The notes below the pieces were generated by a model. The model ran no database searches, was not told the origin of the DNA, and worked only from the letters and a program-made list of their open reading frames with translations. Source: Bacteroidales bacterium (GTDB taxonomy: Bacteria; Bacteroidota; Bacteroidia; Bacteroidales; F082). Taken from it: 64,000 bases of DNA. A program made the position numbers and the translations under genes. The number at the start of each line of letters is the position of its first letter. Position 1 is the first letter of the stretch. Positions 17,183 to 26,057 of the stretch are shown piece by piece. Location of the stretch: positions 17,926 through 81,925 of the forward strand of contig JALNZU010000014.1 in assembly GCA_023229245.1 (NCBI GenBank), in the 5' to 3' direction.

Positions 17183-19642
17183 TTATATTTTGTCCATCAG
17201 TCGCTTAAAGAAGCCTGGTTTTGAAGCCGATTCTTCATCCGAATAATATCCGTATCCGTATCCATAGCCATATCCGTACCCGTATCCATAGCCGTATCCG
17301 TACCCATATCCGTACCCATAGCCATATCCTCTGTTTAATTTAATGTCGTTGACTAAAATACCAATAGGCAGTTCGCGTTTTTCCAGGTCATTTATAATCA
17401 TTTCAAAGATTTTTCGGTTCGAATAGTTTTCGCGTACTACAAACAGGTTTACATCGCTATGCTTCATCAACAGGTATGCATCAGTAACCAACCCTATAGG
17501 GGGTGAGTCTATAATGATATAGTCGTATCGTTGTTTTAGCTCATCAAATAGCTGGTTTGTATGCATGGATGCGATGAGCTCGGCGGGATTTGGTGGAACA
17601 GGGCCAGCCATGATAAAGTCGAGATTTTCAATTTTATCCGACTGCTGGATGATTTCATCAAGACTGTATTTGTTGACCATATAATTACTGATCCCCATAG
17701 TATTGGATAGACCAAAGTCCTGATAAATTTTTGGTTTTCGCAGGTCGAACCCTAACAAAAGTGTTTTCTTTCCATAGAACGCATAAATACTGGCTAAATT
17801 CATGGAGATAAATGTTTTACCTGCATTCACCATATCAGCCATGATCAGGATCACACTTTTTTCCTGCCCTTGTACGAGATAGTCGATATTGGTACGTAAC
17901 GATCTAAAGGATTCAGCAATAGATGATTTAGGCGATTCTATAACAACTAATTGGCTTTCTTTATCGCTGTGAAGTATTTGCCCGACTATAGGCAGGCTTG
18001 TGATTTTCTCAATATCTTTACGTTCAGTGATTTTATCGTTGAAATAATCACGTCCAAAGATATACGCTACCGGAATGAGAAGTCCGATTATCAGTGCGAT
18101 GGCATAATTCAGGCTTTTCTTAGGGAATACTATCTGACTCAGGGCGGGGTTGGCCTGATCAATGATCTCATTATCCGGCATATTACTGGCTTTAGTGATC
18201 TGTGCATCGGCACGTTTTTGCATCAGAAAGGTGTATATGGCATCGTTTAGCTCGAATTTACGCTGATAGCCTAACAATAGTCTTTGGGTAACAGGTAGTT
18301 TGTTCAGCTGACCTTCTAAATCGTTCATTCGCCTGTTGAGGTCTTGTATAGCCAGATCGGAGTTTTTAATAATATTATTTACGTTTTCAAGCAGCGTACG
18401 CTTGGTATTATCTATTTGAGCCTCAATGCTAACTACAATAGGGTGGCGTTCGGTTGAAACTAAAAGCTGTTCTGCTTTTTGCGAGCTCAGGTTGACTAAC
18501 TCTTGTACCAAACGGTTGAGCAAAGGGTCTTCTATACCCATAGCCGAAGGAGCTACCATGCGGTCAATATTATCAATATTGTCTTGTATATACCGTTGCA
18601 TACTCCTGTAATACTTAGCTTTAACCAACATCTCAGCCTTTTGTTTTTCGAGGTCTTTCAGGTAATCAAACACTTTTTGCGACTGAAAGTCTAAGTTCAT
18701 GAACTCATGTGCTGTTTGAAAGTCTTGCAGGGCGATCTCAGCAAACTGTAAAGAATCCTGTATGTCAACTAACTGTTGGTTAATAAAATCAATGGTACTT
18801 TCAGCTATTTGATTTTTACTTTCTAATCCACGTACTACATAGGTTTCGGTTAGTTTATTCAGAAAATCAGCCATTTTGTCTTTGATGTTTCCTCGTAGCG
18901 AGATTTCTACTACGCTGGCATCGCGGTTGATAGGATCGATTTTATATCCTCTGAATTCTCTTAATAAGTTTTGATAATCGTGTATGACAAAGCTATAGGT
19001 ACCTCTTTTGGTCTCATCAATTTTTAGATTATCGTTTAATATAATACGGAATCTGTTGAGCCCATTGTCCACCCATTCACCAAATTGATTGGTTCCTGAC
19101 CATTTAATTCGTTCTTGTGAGGTTCCCGACAGCTCTAATGTGTTGAAATCATATGCTTTAATGTTTTCTCCTTCTGTTTCCAGACTAAAGCTCTCGTTAT
19201 CAATAAATCGTATGGTATAAGGGATGTTTACTGATTGGGGGGAATCAAAGTCTATTTCAACGGTAAAAGGTGCTTTTCGGTAGAGTTCCTGTGTAATAAA
19301 TCCTTCCTCGCGGTAATACGATACTTCAAAGCCCAATTCTTTGATAGTTCTGAATCCCATGGAATACGACTTTAAAATGCCAATCTCGTTTTGCAGGTTT
19401 TGTTGTCCGCCAAAACTTAGACCTAACAAGGCTGTAGGATCCATTTTGCCGGCTTTTTGATCTTTGATCAACACAACAGTTTTGACTTCATACACCGGTT
19501 TGGTGTATTTGTTGAAAAGGAAGGCTACTAACAGAGCGATGAAAATGGAGATAACAAATAGATACCAAAAACGGGCAAACTTGAAGATAAGCATCTTCAA
19601 ATCAATGGTTTCTTCTTGCTGGTAGGTTTGAAATTGTTCCAC
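17183..19642 (-). CDS. Wzc-like polysaccharide co-polymerase with BY-kinase domain and Gly-Tyr tail
   Basis: An 819-residue inner-membrane protein controlling exopolysaccharide chain length and export. The N-terminal Wzz domain starts after a membrane segment (about residues 31-47); a periplasmic coiled-coil region follows, and a second membrane segment lies at about 515-532. The cytoplasmic tyrosine kinase domain has P-loop lysine 609 (in NAGKTFIS), a Walker A' as LLLGFDLRKPK and a Walker B as YIIIDSPP. The P-loop has Asn-Ala where most relatives have Gly-Glu. The C-terminal tyrosine cluster is extreme: 14 Gly-Tyr units plus one tyrosine (residues 772-800). The OPX gene is 12 nt upstream. 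Confidence 0.93.
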   Translation of the reverse strand: MEQFQTYQQEETIDLKMLIFKFARFWYLFVISIFIALLVAFLFNKYTKPVYEVKTVVLIKDQKAGKMDPTALLGLSFGGQQNLQNEIGILKSYSMGFRTIKELGFEVSYYREEGFITQELYRKAPFTVEIDFDSPQSVNIPYTIRFIDNESFSLETEGENIKAYDFNTLELSGTSQERIKWSGTNQFGEWVDNGLNRFRIILNDNLKIDETKRGTYSFVIHDYQNLLREFRGYKIDPINRDASVVEISLRGNIKDKMADFLNKLTETYVVRGLESKNQIAESTIDFINQQLVDIQDSLQFAEIALQDFQTAHEFMNLDFQSQKVFDYLKDLEKQKAEMLVKAKYYRSMQRYIQDNIDNIDRMVAPSAMGIEDPLLNRLVQELVNLSSQKAEQLLVSTERHPIVVSIEAQIDNTKRTLLENVNNIIKNSDLAIQDLNRRMNDLEGQLNKLPVTQRLLLGYQRKFELNDAIYTFLMQKRADAQITKASNMPDNEIIDQANPALSQIVFPKKSLNYAIALIIGLLIPVAYIFGRDYFNDKITERKDIEKITSLPIVGQILHSDKESQLVVIESPKSSIAESFRSLRTNIDYLVQGQEKSVILIMADMVNAGKTFISMNLASIYAFYGKKTLLLGFDLRKPKIYQDFGLSNTMGISNYMVNKYSLDEIIQQSDKIENLDFIMAGPVPPNPAELIASMHTNQLFDELKQRYDYIIIDSPPIGLVTDAYLLMKHSDVNLFVVRENYSNRKIFEMIINDLEKRELPIGILVNDIKLNRGYGYGYGYGYGYGYGYGYGYGYGYGYGYYSDEESASKPGFFKRLMDKI
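17243..17329. repeat. Gly-Tyr codon repeat encoding the kinase tail
   Basis: An 87-nt, 6-nt-periodic tract made of alternating Tyr and Gly codons, with mixed TAT/TAC and GGA/GGC/GGG choices. The mixture means the repeat is kept at protein level rather than being a fresh slippage product, though length variation between strains is likely. Confidence 0.85.
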
Positions 19643-19654
19643 AACGTACTATTT

Positions 19655-20443
19655 TTATTTAAAGAAATTGATAAGAAGGAGGGCTGTTGATATGGTTGAG
19701 AAGATCAGCGTATAGGGGAATGTAGCAAATCCGTATTGTTTGATTTTCAATGGTCTGACATAGATGATGTCGTTTGGTTTGAGGTAATAATAATCCGAGC
19801 TGAGTATTCCGGCTTTTTCTAAATCAACTACAGTAGTTTGTGAGCCTGTTTTTGTTTGTCGGATGATAGTTACCTCTTTACGATCGGCGAAATCGGTCAG
19901 GTCGCCTGCCATCGCAATAGCTTCGAAGATATTGATTTCGGGTTTATACACCTTGAACTGTCCCGGCCGTTTGACTTCACCTATCATAGTCAGATTGAAG
20001 TTTACTAATTTTACAATAAGCACTGTTTCTTTCAGATATTCGTCTAACACTGCTTGTATTTGTTCTTTGATCTGTTCGGTAGTCATGTTTTGAACGTGTA
20101 TGGTTCCGGCTAATGGGAATTCTATATCGCCTTGGTCGTTAACGGTATAGCTGTTCAGATAAATACTCTGATCGTTAATATTTCCTCCACCTTGTGTACG
20201 TTCGAGCGGATTGAACAAATGGGTTGTTTTCTCGTCAAAGCTGACTACTTTGATATACAGGTTGTCGCCTGGTTGTATCAAATAGGATAGCAAGCGTTCG
20301 TTGAAATAATGGGTGGTAGTATCTTGGCGAGTTTCAGCTTGCAGCAGCATCATCTTGCGCTGAGGAACACAGGAAACACCAATGATACCAATCAAAAGCA
20401 CCCATAAGATACTTAAAGCATTTTTTTTGAGCATTGAATTCAT
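19655..20443 (-). CDS. Polysaccharide export outer-membrane lipoprotein (Wza/OPX family)
   Basis: A 262-residue lipoprotein (lipobox GVSC near residue 25). The Poly_export domain begins at YLIQPGDNLYIKVV, with the segment DQGDIEFPLAGTIHVQNMT, and an SLBB-type domain follows at MIGEVKRPGQFKVYK. A C-terminal hydrophobic segment (about residues 240-260) probably forms the outer-membrane part. It should form the outer gate for the polymer assembled with the Wzc-like partner encoded 12 nt downstream. It is the first gene of the module and has its own -7 box. Confidence 0.92.
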   Translation of the reverse strand: MNSMLKKNALSILWVLLIGIIGVSCVPQRKMMLLQAETRQDTTTHYFNERLLSYLIQPGDNLYIKVVSFDEKTTHLFNPLERTQGGGNINDQSIYLNSYTVNDQGDIEFPLAGTIHVQNMTTEQIKEQIQAVLDEYLKETVLIVKLVNFNLTMIGEVKRPGQFKVYKPEINIFEAIAMAGDLTDFADRKEVTIIRQTKTGSQTTVVDLEKAGILSSDYYYLKPNDIIYVRPLKIKQYGFATFPYTLIFSTISTALLLINFFK

Positions 20444-20481
20444 GTTTGGTTGTCTTAGAATTAACTCACTTCATGAGCCAG

Positions 20482-20489
20482 CAAAAATA
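20482..20489 (-). promoter_or_regulatory. -7 box (TATTTTTG) of the polysaccharide export operon
   Basis: Exact TAnnTTTG on the minus strand, 38 nt before the start codon of the export lipoprotein gene, the first gene of the set. Confidence 0.55.
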
Positions 20490-20577
20490 ATATAATTTCC
20501 TATTAGATGGTTGTTTTAACAGATTTTCAACAATGTATCCAATCTGGGGTACTATGTATAAAACCGGGTTTTATCCT

Positions 20578-20585
20578 TATTTTTG
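20578..20585 (+). promoter_or_regulatory. -7 box (TATTTTTG) of gldH
   Basis: Exact TAnnTTTG, 27 nt before the ATG at 20613. It overlaps an in-frame TTG at 20583, so that TTG is unlikely to be the start. Confidence 0.6.
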
Positions 20586-20612
20586 CGACCAAAATACATC
20601 ATAATATTGACT

Positions 20613-21080
20613 ATGAACTCAAGATACTTCTTTTTCATATGGTTTTTTTTTCTGATCTCGTGTAGCAGTCCAACCATCATAGACGAAACAGAATATTTTG
20701 ATAATTTGGTGTGGAATCGGTTTCATTTTGTTGAATATGAGTTCGATATTGAAGATGTGGGATATGTATATGATGTGTCTGTACATTTTCTACACAGTCC
20801 TGCTTATGCAACCGATCATATTTCATTGAATATCAGTTTGTATTTTCCAGGTGGCGGATTCCGTTCAAGAGATTATGAGTTTGACCTTCAGGATCAGGAA
20901 ATGCAATGGTTGGCCGAGCTGAAAGACAATTATTACAAGCATTCGTTTTTAGTATATCAAAATCTTAACTTATCTGATGCTGGCACATATCGTATCCGTA
21001 TCGAAAATAAAATGACCAAGTTCAATCTTACCGATGTAGCTGGAGTAGGATTCAAAGTAATAAAAGCTTTAAAAAAATAA
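20613..21080 (+). CDS. gldH: Gliding motility lipoprotein GldH
   Basis: A 155-residue lipoprotein with signal peptide and lipobox LISC (cysteine about residue 17). The mature part has the GldH pattern: YEFDIEDVGYVYDVSVHFLH early, DAGTYRIRIENKM near the end, and a beta-sandwich-like profile throughout. GldH is needed for gliding in Flavobacterium johnsoniae but occurs widely in Bacteroidota, including non-gliders. The ATG at 20613 is used because the upstream TTG lies within the promoter box. It is a single gene converging on dnaG 38 nt away. Confidence 0.88.
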   Translation: MNSRYFFFIWFFFLISCSSPTIIDETEYFDNLVWNRFHFVEYEFDIEDVGYVYDVSVHFLHSPAYATDHISLNISLYFPGGGFRSRDYEFDLQDQEMQWLAELKDNYYKHSFLVYQNLNLSDAGTYRIRIENKMTKFNLTDVAGVGFKVIKALKK

Positions 21081-21118
21081 GTATATCAGCTCACAGATAC
21101 TCTCTACAAATACTTTCT

Positions 21119-23059
21119 TTATTTAGAGATAATGATTCCTAACCTCTCGTTAATCTGTTTGCGTATCTGATCATATCGTCTTTTTTGCTCTAACAATATG
21201 AGTTGATCTTCAAGATTTGATGTCTTTTTTATTTCTTCCGACAGTTGTTGCAACCGATAATCAATCACTTTGTCTTTATATCGTAGCAGGTTGCTTGTAA
21301 CTATTTGTTGCAGTGAGGAATATTCTTTCTTAACAAATATATTTTTGCGTTCCCAGTTGTGCACCTCATAAGGTGAGCTAAGCAGGTCAATGCTAAGCAT
21401 TGCTACATCGGGTTCGGGATGGTGTATAAAAAACTTTTCATCGGGTATATGGTTGTTTTTCAATTCCTGTGTAATGATCTCCAATATCTTTTGATGGGTT
21501 GTATGTATAAACTCAATTGCATCAGCCTTTAAGTCTTCAATGATATATCGGGCAACGCTTTCTTCCTGTTCAATAGGGAATCCATCCTCATCTATTTCGG
21601 TTTGTGTAAGAATGTTTCCTCCGAACTCCAATAATATTTTCACCAATTCGCGTTCCTGAAAATAGCCCGTTTGGCTTTCGGGGCCACTTACCACATATTC
21701 CTGTTGTGTTGTGTGCAGACTTGTGTCGGCGATAGGAACGGCGGCTTGTTTAGCAAATTTTTGGCGAAGCAGTTTATTGAGTTCGTTCAACAAGGTTTGT
21801 TCTTCCACCTGAAGCAATCTGCTGCATTCTTTCACATATACTTCCCTGTAAATAGGTTCAGGAATGAGTGAAATAGTTTGCACGATTTCTTTGATAAGGT
21901 TAGCTTTCTGAATAGGGTCATGCTTAGAATCTTCTAATAGCAAAGAAGTTTTGAAGCTCACAAAGTCTTTGGATGTTTCTGAGAGAAATTCAAGCACTTC
22001 GCTACTTCTATGATTACGTGCAAAGCTGTCGGGGTCTTCTCCATCAGGCAATAATACCACTCGAACATTCATCCCTTCTTCTAAGATCAGATCAATCCCT
22101 CGCATGGAGGCTCTGATACCAGCCGGATCGCCATCAAAAAGTATGGTAATATTTTTTGTGTAGCGTTTGATCAGTCGTATCTGCTCAATAGTGAGCGAAG
22201 TTCCAGAACTGGCTACTACATGCTCAATACCAGCCTGATGCATTGAGATTACATCGGTATAGCCTTCCACTAACAGGCAATTATCTTGCCGAATGATGGC
22301 ATTTTTTGCAAAATAAATCCCGTAGAGCGACTTACTCTTTTCATAGACCAGTGACTCGGGAGAGTTAAGATATTTTGCTTTTGATTTGTCGCTGCCTAAT
22401 ATACGAGCACCAAAACCAATTACCTTGCCCGTTAAGTTGTGGATAGGGAAAATAACTCTTGACTGAAACCGGTCGTAAAGTTTTTCAGTGCTACCAATGG
22501 ATAAGCCTGTTGACAGCAGCAACTCGGAAGCATATCCGTGTGTAAGGGCATGACTGCTAAACGAATCACGAAGCTGGGGAGAAAAGCCAAGCTGAAATTT
22601 TTTTATGACAGGTTCTAAAAACTCTCTTTCTTTGAAATAGGTCAATCCTATGGCTTTTCCTTCATCTGTTTTAAATAAAACTTCACTGAAATACTGTTGT
22701 GCAAAGCTGTTGAGGTTGAGCATGCGTTCACGCTCGTTGAAAGCTGCTATCTCCTCTGGATCAGGCTCATGCTCTTCAATCTCTATCTGATACTTTTGAG
22801 CTAAATAGCGTAATGCCTCGGGATAGCTCATATGTTCATGTTCCATGATAAAACCAGCTGCATTACCGGATTTACCACAACCAAAACACTTGAAAATACT
22901 CTTGGATGGCGATACTGTAAAAGAAGGAGTTTTTTCCTGATGAAAAGGGCACAGACCGATTAAATTGCTGCCACGTTTTTTTAAACGTACAAAATCAGAT
23001 ACCACCTCTTCTATTCGGGCAGTCTCAAGAATAGTTTGTACAGTATGCTGAGGAATCAC
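21119..23059 (-). CDS. dnaG: DNA primase DnaG
   Basis: A 646-residue primase making RNA primers for replication. The CHC2 zinc-binding segment (LCPFHQEKTPSF, then KCFGCGKSG) is at the start. The TOPRIM acidic residues are seen in LLVEGYTDVIS and ILFDGDPAGI. The C-terminal part, with acidic and helical segments, is the helicase-binding region. The start is set at GTG 23059 (then IPQHTVQTIL), the usual DnaG beginning. A TTG five codons upstream lies inside a -7 box (23072-23079) and cannot be the start if that promoter is used. It is monocistronic in the window. Confidence 0.95.
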   Translation of the reverse strand: MIPQHTVQTILETARIEEVVSDFVRLKKRGSNLIGLCPFHQEKTPSFTVSPSKSIFKCFGCGKSGNAAGFIMEHEHMSYPEALRYLAQKYQIEIEEHEPDPEEIAAFNERERMLNLNSFAQQYFSEVLFKTDEGKAIGLTYFKEREFLEPVIKKFQLGFSPQLRDSFSSHALTHGYASELLLSTGLSIGSTEKLYDRFQSRVIFPIHNLTGKVIGFGARILGSDKSKAKYLNSPESLVYEKSKSLYGIYFAKNAIIRQDNCLLVEGYTDVISMHQAGIEHVVASSGTSLTIEQIRLIKRYTKNITILFDGDPAGIRASMRGIDLILEEGMNVRVVLLPDGEDPDSFARNHRSSEVLEFLSETSKDFVSFKTSLLLEDSKHDPIQKANLIKEIVQTISLIPEPIYREVYVKECSRLLQVEEQTLLNELNKLLRQKFAKQAAVPIADTSLHTTQQEYVVSGPESQTGYFQERELVKILLEFGGNILTQTEIDEDGFPIEQEESVARYIIEDLKADAIEFIHTTHQKILEIITQELKNNHIPDEKFFIHHPEPDVAMLSIDLLSSPYEVHNWERKNIFVKKEYSSLQQIVTSNLLRYKDKVIDYRLQQLSEEIKKTSNLEDQLILLEQKRRYDQIRKQINERLGIIISK

Positions 23060-23071
23060 CTTTTTTAGAGA

Positions 23072-23079
23072 CAAAGGTA
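23072..23079 (-). promoter_or_regulatory. -7 box (TACCTTTG) of dnaG
   Basis: Exact TAnnTTTG on the minus strand, ending 12 nt before the GTG start. The last three bases of the box are the TTG that would otherwise be read as an upstream start codon. Confidence 0.6.
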
Positions 23080-23172
23080 CATTTTATCAGTCTAATTTGT
23101 ATTTTTACCATGAGTAAACTAAAGAAATCATTACCGGATTTTCTACTAATATCATACATAATGCAGTGAAAC

Positions 23173-23301
23173 ATGGATACAGTTTTTTTAGATATTGAAC
23201 TTTGTAGAAGATATGATACGGTAAGTGTATGGGAGTGCAAAGCAATTCCAAACAGAGAAATACCGGGATTGCTTTATAGTCAAATAAATACAAAATTTTA
23301 A
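23173..23301 (+). CDS. Possible 42-residue small protein
   Basis: A short frame beginning MDTVFLDIELCRRYD and ending 4 nt before the next gene's ATG. The tight junction suggests a possible small upstream gene or leader, but the composition is not distinctive and I know no matching family. It may be chance. Confidence 0.2.
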   Translation: MDTVFLDIELCRRYDTVSVWECKAIPNREIPGLLYSQINTKF

Positions 23302-23305
23302 ACAG

Positions 23306-23815
23306 ATGAAAGAACAAGCTATAGAAGTGTTGCAAAAGCAACTAAGCAAGCTCGATCAGAAACAAATTGATTTCAAGGCATGGAAACAGCAAACCAGCTT
23401 ATTATTGGAACGTATATTTGGTGAAAATGATTCTAAATCAAGAAAGATCAATGAGTTAGATTATGAGTTTAGTTCCTGGTCATTACGAGATGCGTCGGGG
23501 AATATTTCATACAAAGAAGGTGTCAAAAAAAGTGCAACAGCCATATTAGAAGCTGCCATAATTGAGTTGGAGCATTTTGGGATACCTGCCTCACAAAAAT
23601 CTTCAGAACCGGAACTAGGTAATGTAAGTACATTTATAAAAGATGAGCTTACAGGGCATCAGGTAAAAAGCATACGTACTATCATCACATCCACCCTGTC
23701 AACCGAAGAAAAAACACGACAACTTCATGAACTGCTTGACGGATTGGATAAAACACAGATACAGTATATGCTGATAAAAATCCTTTTAAAAGAAGAGTTT
23801 TACCGATATTTTTAA
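23306..23815 (+). CDS. Hypothetical protein, mostly helical
   Basis: A 169-residue soluble protein without signal peptide or membrane segment. The first 40 residues are a charged amphipathic helix (KEQAIEVLQKQLSKLDQKQ, then LLLERIFGEND). The middle is short and beta-like, and the C-terminal 60 residues are again helical (STEEKTRQLHELLDGLDKTQ). The N-terminal pattern, two helices then an RIFGE-type turn, resembles the front domain of many small bacterial proteins of unknown role. It does not overlap the PspC gene and no partner is obvious. Confidence 0.7.
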   Translation: MKEQAIEVLQKQLSKLDQKQIDFKAWKQQTSLLLERIFGENDSKSRKINELDYEFSSWSLRDASGNISYKEGVKKSATAILEAAIIELEHFGIPASQKSSEPELGNVSTFIKDELTGHQVKSIRTIITSTLSTEEKTRQLHELLDGLDKTQIQYMLIKILLKEEFYRYF

Positions 23816-23934
23816 AGCAAATTACCGTTGATCCCGGAGCGAATTACATTACTTTTGGTGTTTTTGGATCATCAATGCTTATTCAGAGAATATAAATCTT
23901 TGCTAGAAAAATATTATAATTAATTCAAAATCAT

Positions 23935-24129
23935 ATGAGTACAGTTAAACGTTTATACCGTTCACGCTTGAATCGAATGGTTGGAGGAGTATGTTCGGGC
24001 CTGGCCGATTACTTTGGGTTGGATGTTACTTTAGTTCGGTTAGCATGGGTTTTATTTGTTGCATTGGCTGGTACAGGACTGCTTGCTTATATCATTTGCT
24101 GGATAGTGATCCCGGAGAATCCGCTTTAA
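23935..24129 (+). CDS. Stand-alone PspC domain membrane protein
   Basis: A 64-residue protein that is just a PspC domain: KRLYRSRLNRMVGGVCSGLA at the start, DYFGLDVTLVRLAWVL in the middle, and one long hydrophobic segment ending in CWIVIPENPL. PspC proteins sit in the inner membrane; the larger forms take part in the phage-shock envelope response, but the role of solitary short ones in Bacteroidota is unclear. No pspA-like gene is nearby. A TATAAATCTTTG promoter-like stretch lies about 35 nt upstream. Confidence 0.88.
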   Translation: MSTVKRLYRSRLNRMVGGVCSGLADYFGLDVTLVRLAWVLFVALAGTGLLAYIICWIVIPENPL

Positions 24130-24150
24130 TGAATGAGCTTTTGGTTGCTT

Positions 24151-26019
24151 TCAAGGTAACAATTCAATACGCACATCATCAACAAATACAGTATCGGTAG
24201 ATTTGTTCCACAGATATATTCTGTATTTTACATAGGAGGTGTCGGGCAATGTGACTTCAAGCTGTAGTCGTCCCCATCCGGTTTTATCAATGCTGTCGAT
24301 TGCTTCCGATTGTTGGTAGAACAGTTCTTTTTCAATGTCAGCCATAACTATGGCGGTACGACTTTGAGCTGGTTTTCTCCATGCGGTGATCTGGTATTTC
24401 TGTAACGCCTTGCCATAAAAATCGGTAGTACCAACATAAGAATTTGTTGCGTCAAGCAAAGCCGAGAAATTACCACTGCGAGGCATCAGTGAAGATTGTG
24501 TTTGGGCGTTATTGAACTTATAGTGCCCATCGGCAGAGGTAAACAAACGACGATCTTTGGTGGTCTGTTCAAAGTCCATCACAAGTGGATGCAGTATCAT
24601 ATTATATTCTTGGGGTAGCGTTGCATAGTTGCCTTGAATCAGTTGATCATAATCTAATGGCTCAAGCTTATTAAAGTATTCAGGGGTTTTGGTGAGCCTT
24701 CCGAAATTATACCAATAGGCTGCTTTTGACATATTCCAGTAATGAATGATATTGTATTTATACTGTAGTGTTTGAAAAATGTTTAATAGGATCAAAAGAA
24801 TAATCAATCCGTTGAATAGCCATCTGATCGGTTTTCCTTTTTTGTGAACCCAATCAGTAAATGTTGCCATTGACAGAGCCATCATGCCATACGAATCAAT
24901 CATTGGACGGCTGCTGAAGCTGCCGCCGTACGAAAAGTCCCACCAGCTGAATATCACATATATGTTGACTACCGTAAAAACGAGTATAGGCATGAAAAAG
25001 GCAGGTATTTTTTTACGTAGAAATCCTATTCCTGTCAAACCAAATATCATGACAGGGGTATATACTAACCACCCTTTTCTATAGCTGAAAAGTCCGCGTA
25101 TGATTTGAGGATTTTGAAAGAAAAATCCTTCATCATCGTAGGTATAGTAAATCCATTGCCCTGTATAAGTTTTCCAATAAAGCAATTGTGGGAAAATGAT
25201 CATAAAAGCCATAAAAGCAATCAGTATCAGTTGGGGCAGAGTTTCAAGGAAAAATCTAAGCCTTACTTTAATTTCCCGAGCAGACTTGATATTGAAAAAG
25301 ACAAAGAAAAGTATAATCAGACTATTGGAAGGACGTATCAAGCTAATCAAACCAAGGCTTAGACCGATAAATATTGAATTAAACCAAAGCGGTTGTTCAT
25401 ACCAGCGTCTGGTAAGCCAGATGAACAAGCAAAACAGAAAAAAATTGTAGGCATGCGATATGGTAGCCTCTAAGGTGCTGTAATAAAACAGATTGGTACC
25501 TGCTACTATAGTGAGAAGTATGAAAGCAACTAAAGCATCGCTGAAAAAATTTCGCATGATACTTCGTATTATCATCAAACCAAGTATCAGATAGGCCAAA
25601 GTGCCAAACTGTAGCCAAAACTGATAAGGAGGAGAATAGCCAGTCATAGGAGCTCCTATGATTCGTGCCGAAAAATGTCCTAAGAAAAAAAACGGGCTGT
25701 ACAGCATTGACAATCCCATAGTCATTTTCTGGTACGAACCACCTGTTGGAGTATGATAAATGTATACCCAGTCTTTAAAAAAATTCGGGTCTTTCTCAAT
25801 GAATTCAAAGCTCAGGTCTTTATATATAAAAGCAGCAGGCAGATAGCTGTAATAGCTTTTGACATCTTCGGTAATAACACCTTCTTTCTTGAGGTATAAA
25901 TGGTTGTTGATATTAGTCAATATAGCTGCTACAGTGATAATTACAATCACTGCTATGGAGTTGGAAGGCCGGTTTTTATAAAGCCGGGAAAGAGTTTTAT
26001 TGGTTTTCATCAGTGCCAA
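24151..26019 (-). CDS. Large polytopic membrane protein, probable GT-C-type glycosyltransferase
   Basis: A 622-residue protein with about 11 or more hydrophobic segments in the first 440 residues and a soluble beta-rich C-terminal domain of about 180 residues. A first periplasmic loop with acidic residues (EGVITEDVKSYYSYLPA) follows the first membrane segment, as in GT-C enzymes that use lipid-linked sugars. The C-terminal domain ends in DTVFVDDVRIELLP, like a jelly-roll carbohydrate-associated fold. It is the last gene of the glycan operon, 38 nt after the flippase-like gene. The exact reaction is not recognisable. The start may be the ATG three codons in. Confidence 0.7.
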   Translation of the reverse strand: MALMKTNKTLSRLYKNRPSNSIAVIVIITVAAILTNINNHLYLKKEGVITEDVKSYYSYLPAAFIYKDLSFEFIEKDPNFFKDWVYIYHTPTGGSYQKMTMGLSMLYSPFFFLGHFSARIIGAPMTGYSPPYQFWLQFGTLAYLILGLMIIRSIMRNFFSDALVAFILLTIVAGTNLFYYSTLEATISHAYNFFLFCLFIWLTRRWYEQPLWFNSIFIGLSLGLISLIRPSNSLIILFFVFFNIKSAREIKVRLRFFLETLPQLILIAFMAFMIIFPQLLYWKTYTGQWIYYTYDDEGFFFQNPQIIRGLFSYRKGWLVYTPVMIFGLTGIGFLRKKIPAFFMPILVFTVVNIYVIFSWWDFSYGGSFSSRPMIDSYGMMALSMATFTDWVHKKGKPIRWLFNGLIILLILLNIFQTLQYKYNIIHYWNMSKAAYWYNFGRLTKTPEYFNKLEPLDYDQLIQGNYATLPQEYNMILHPLVMDFEQTTKDRRLFTSADGHYKFNNAQTQSSLMPRSGNFSALLDATNSYVGTTDFYGKALQKYQITAWRKPAQSRTAIVMADIEKELFYQQSEAIDSIDKTGWGRLQLEVTLPDTSYVKYRIYLWNKSTDTVFVDDVRIELLP

Positions 26020-26057
26020 CTTATTGTTACGATGAAGTGTGGCTAAGGTTGCATTTA

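Noticed and set aside
17243..17329. Short tandem repeat considered as a CRISPR-like or non-coding array
   Set aside because: It is a 6-nt codon-level repeat inside the kinase frame with no spacers; it encodes Gly-Tyr units.
23109..23168. A 19-codon frame just upstream of the 42-codon frame
   Set aside because: Too short, no coupling and no distinctive composition.
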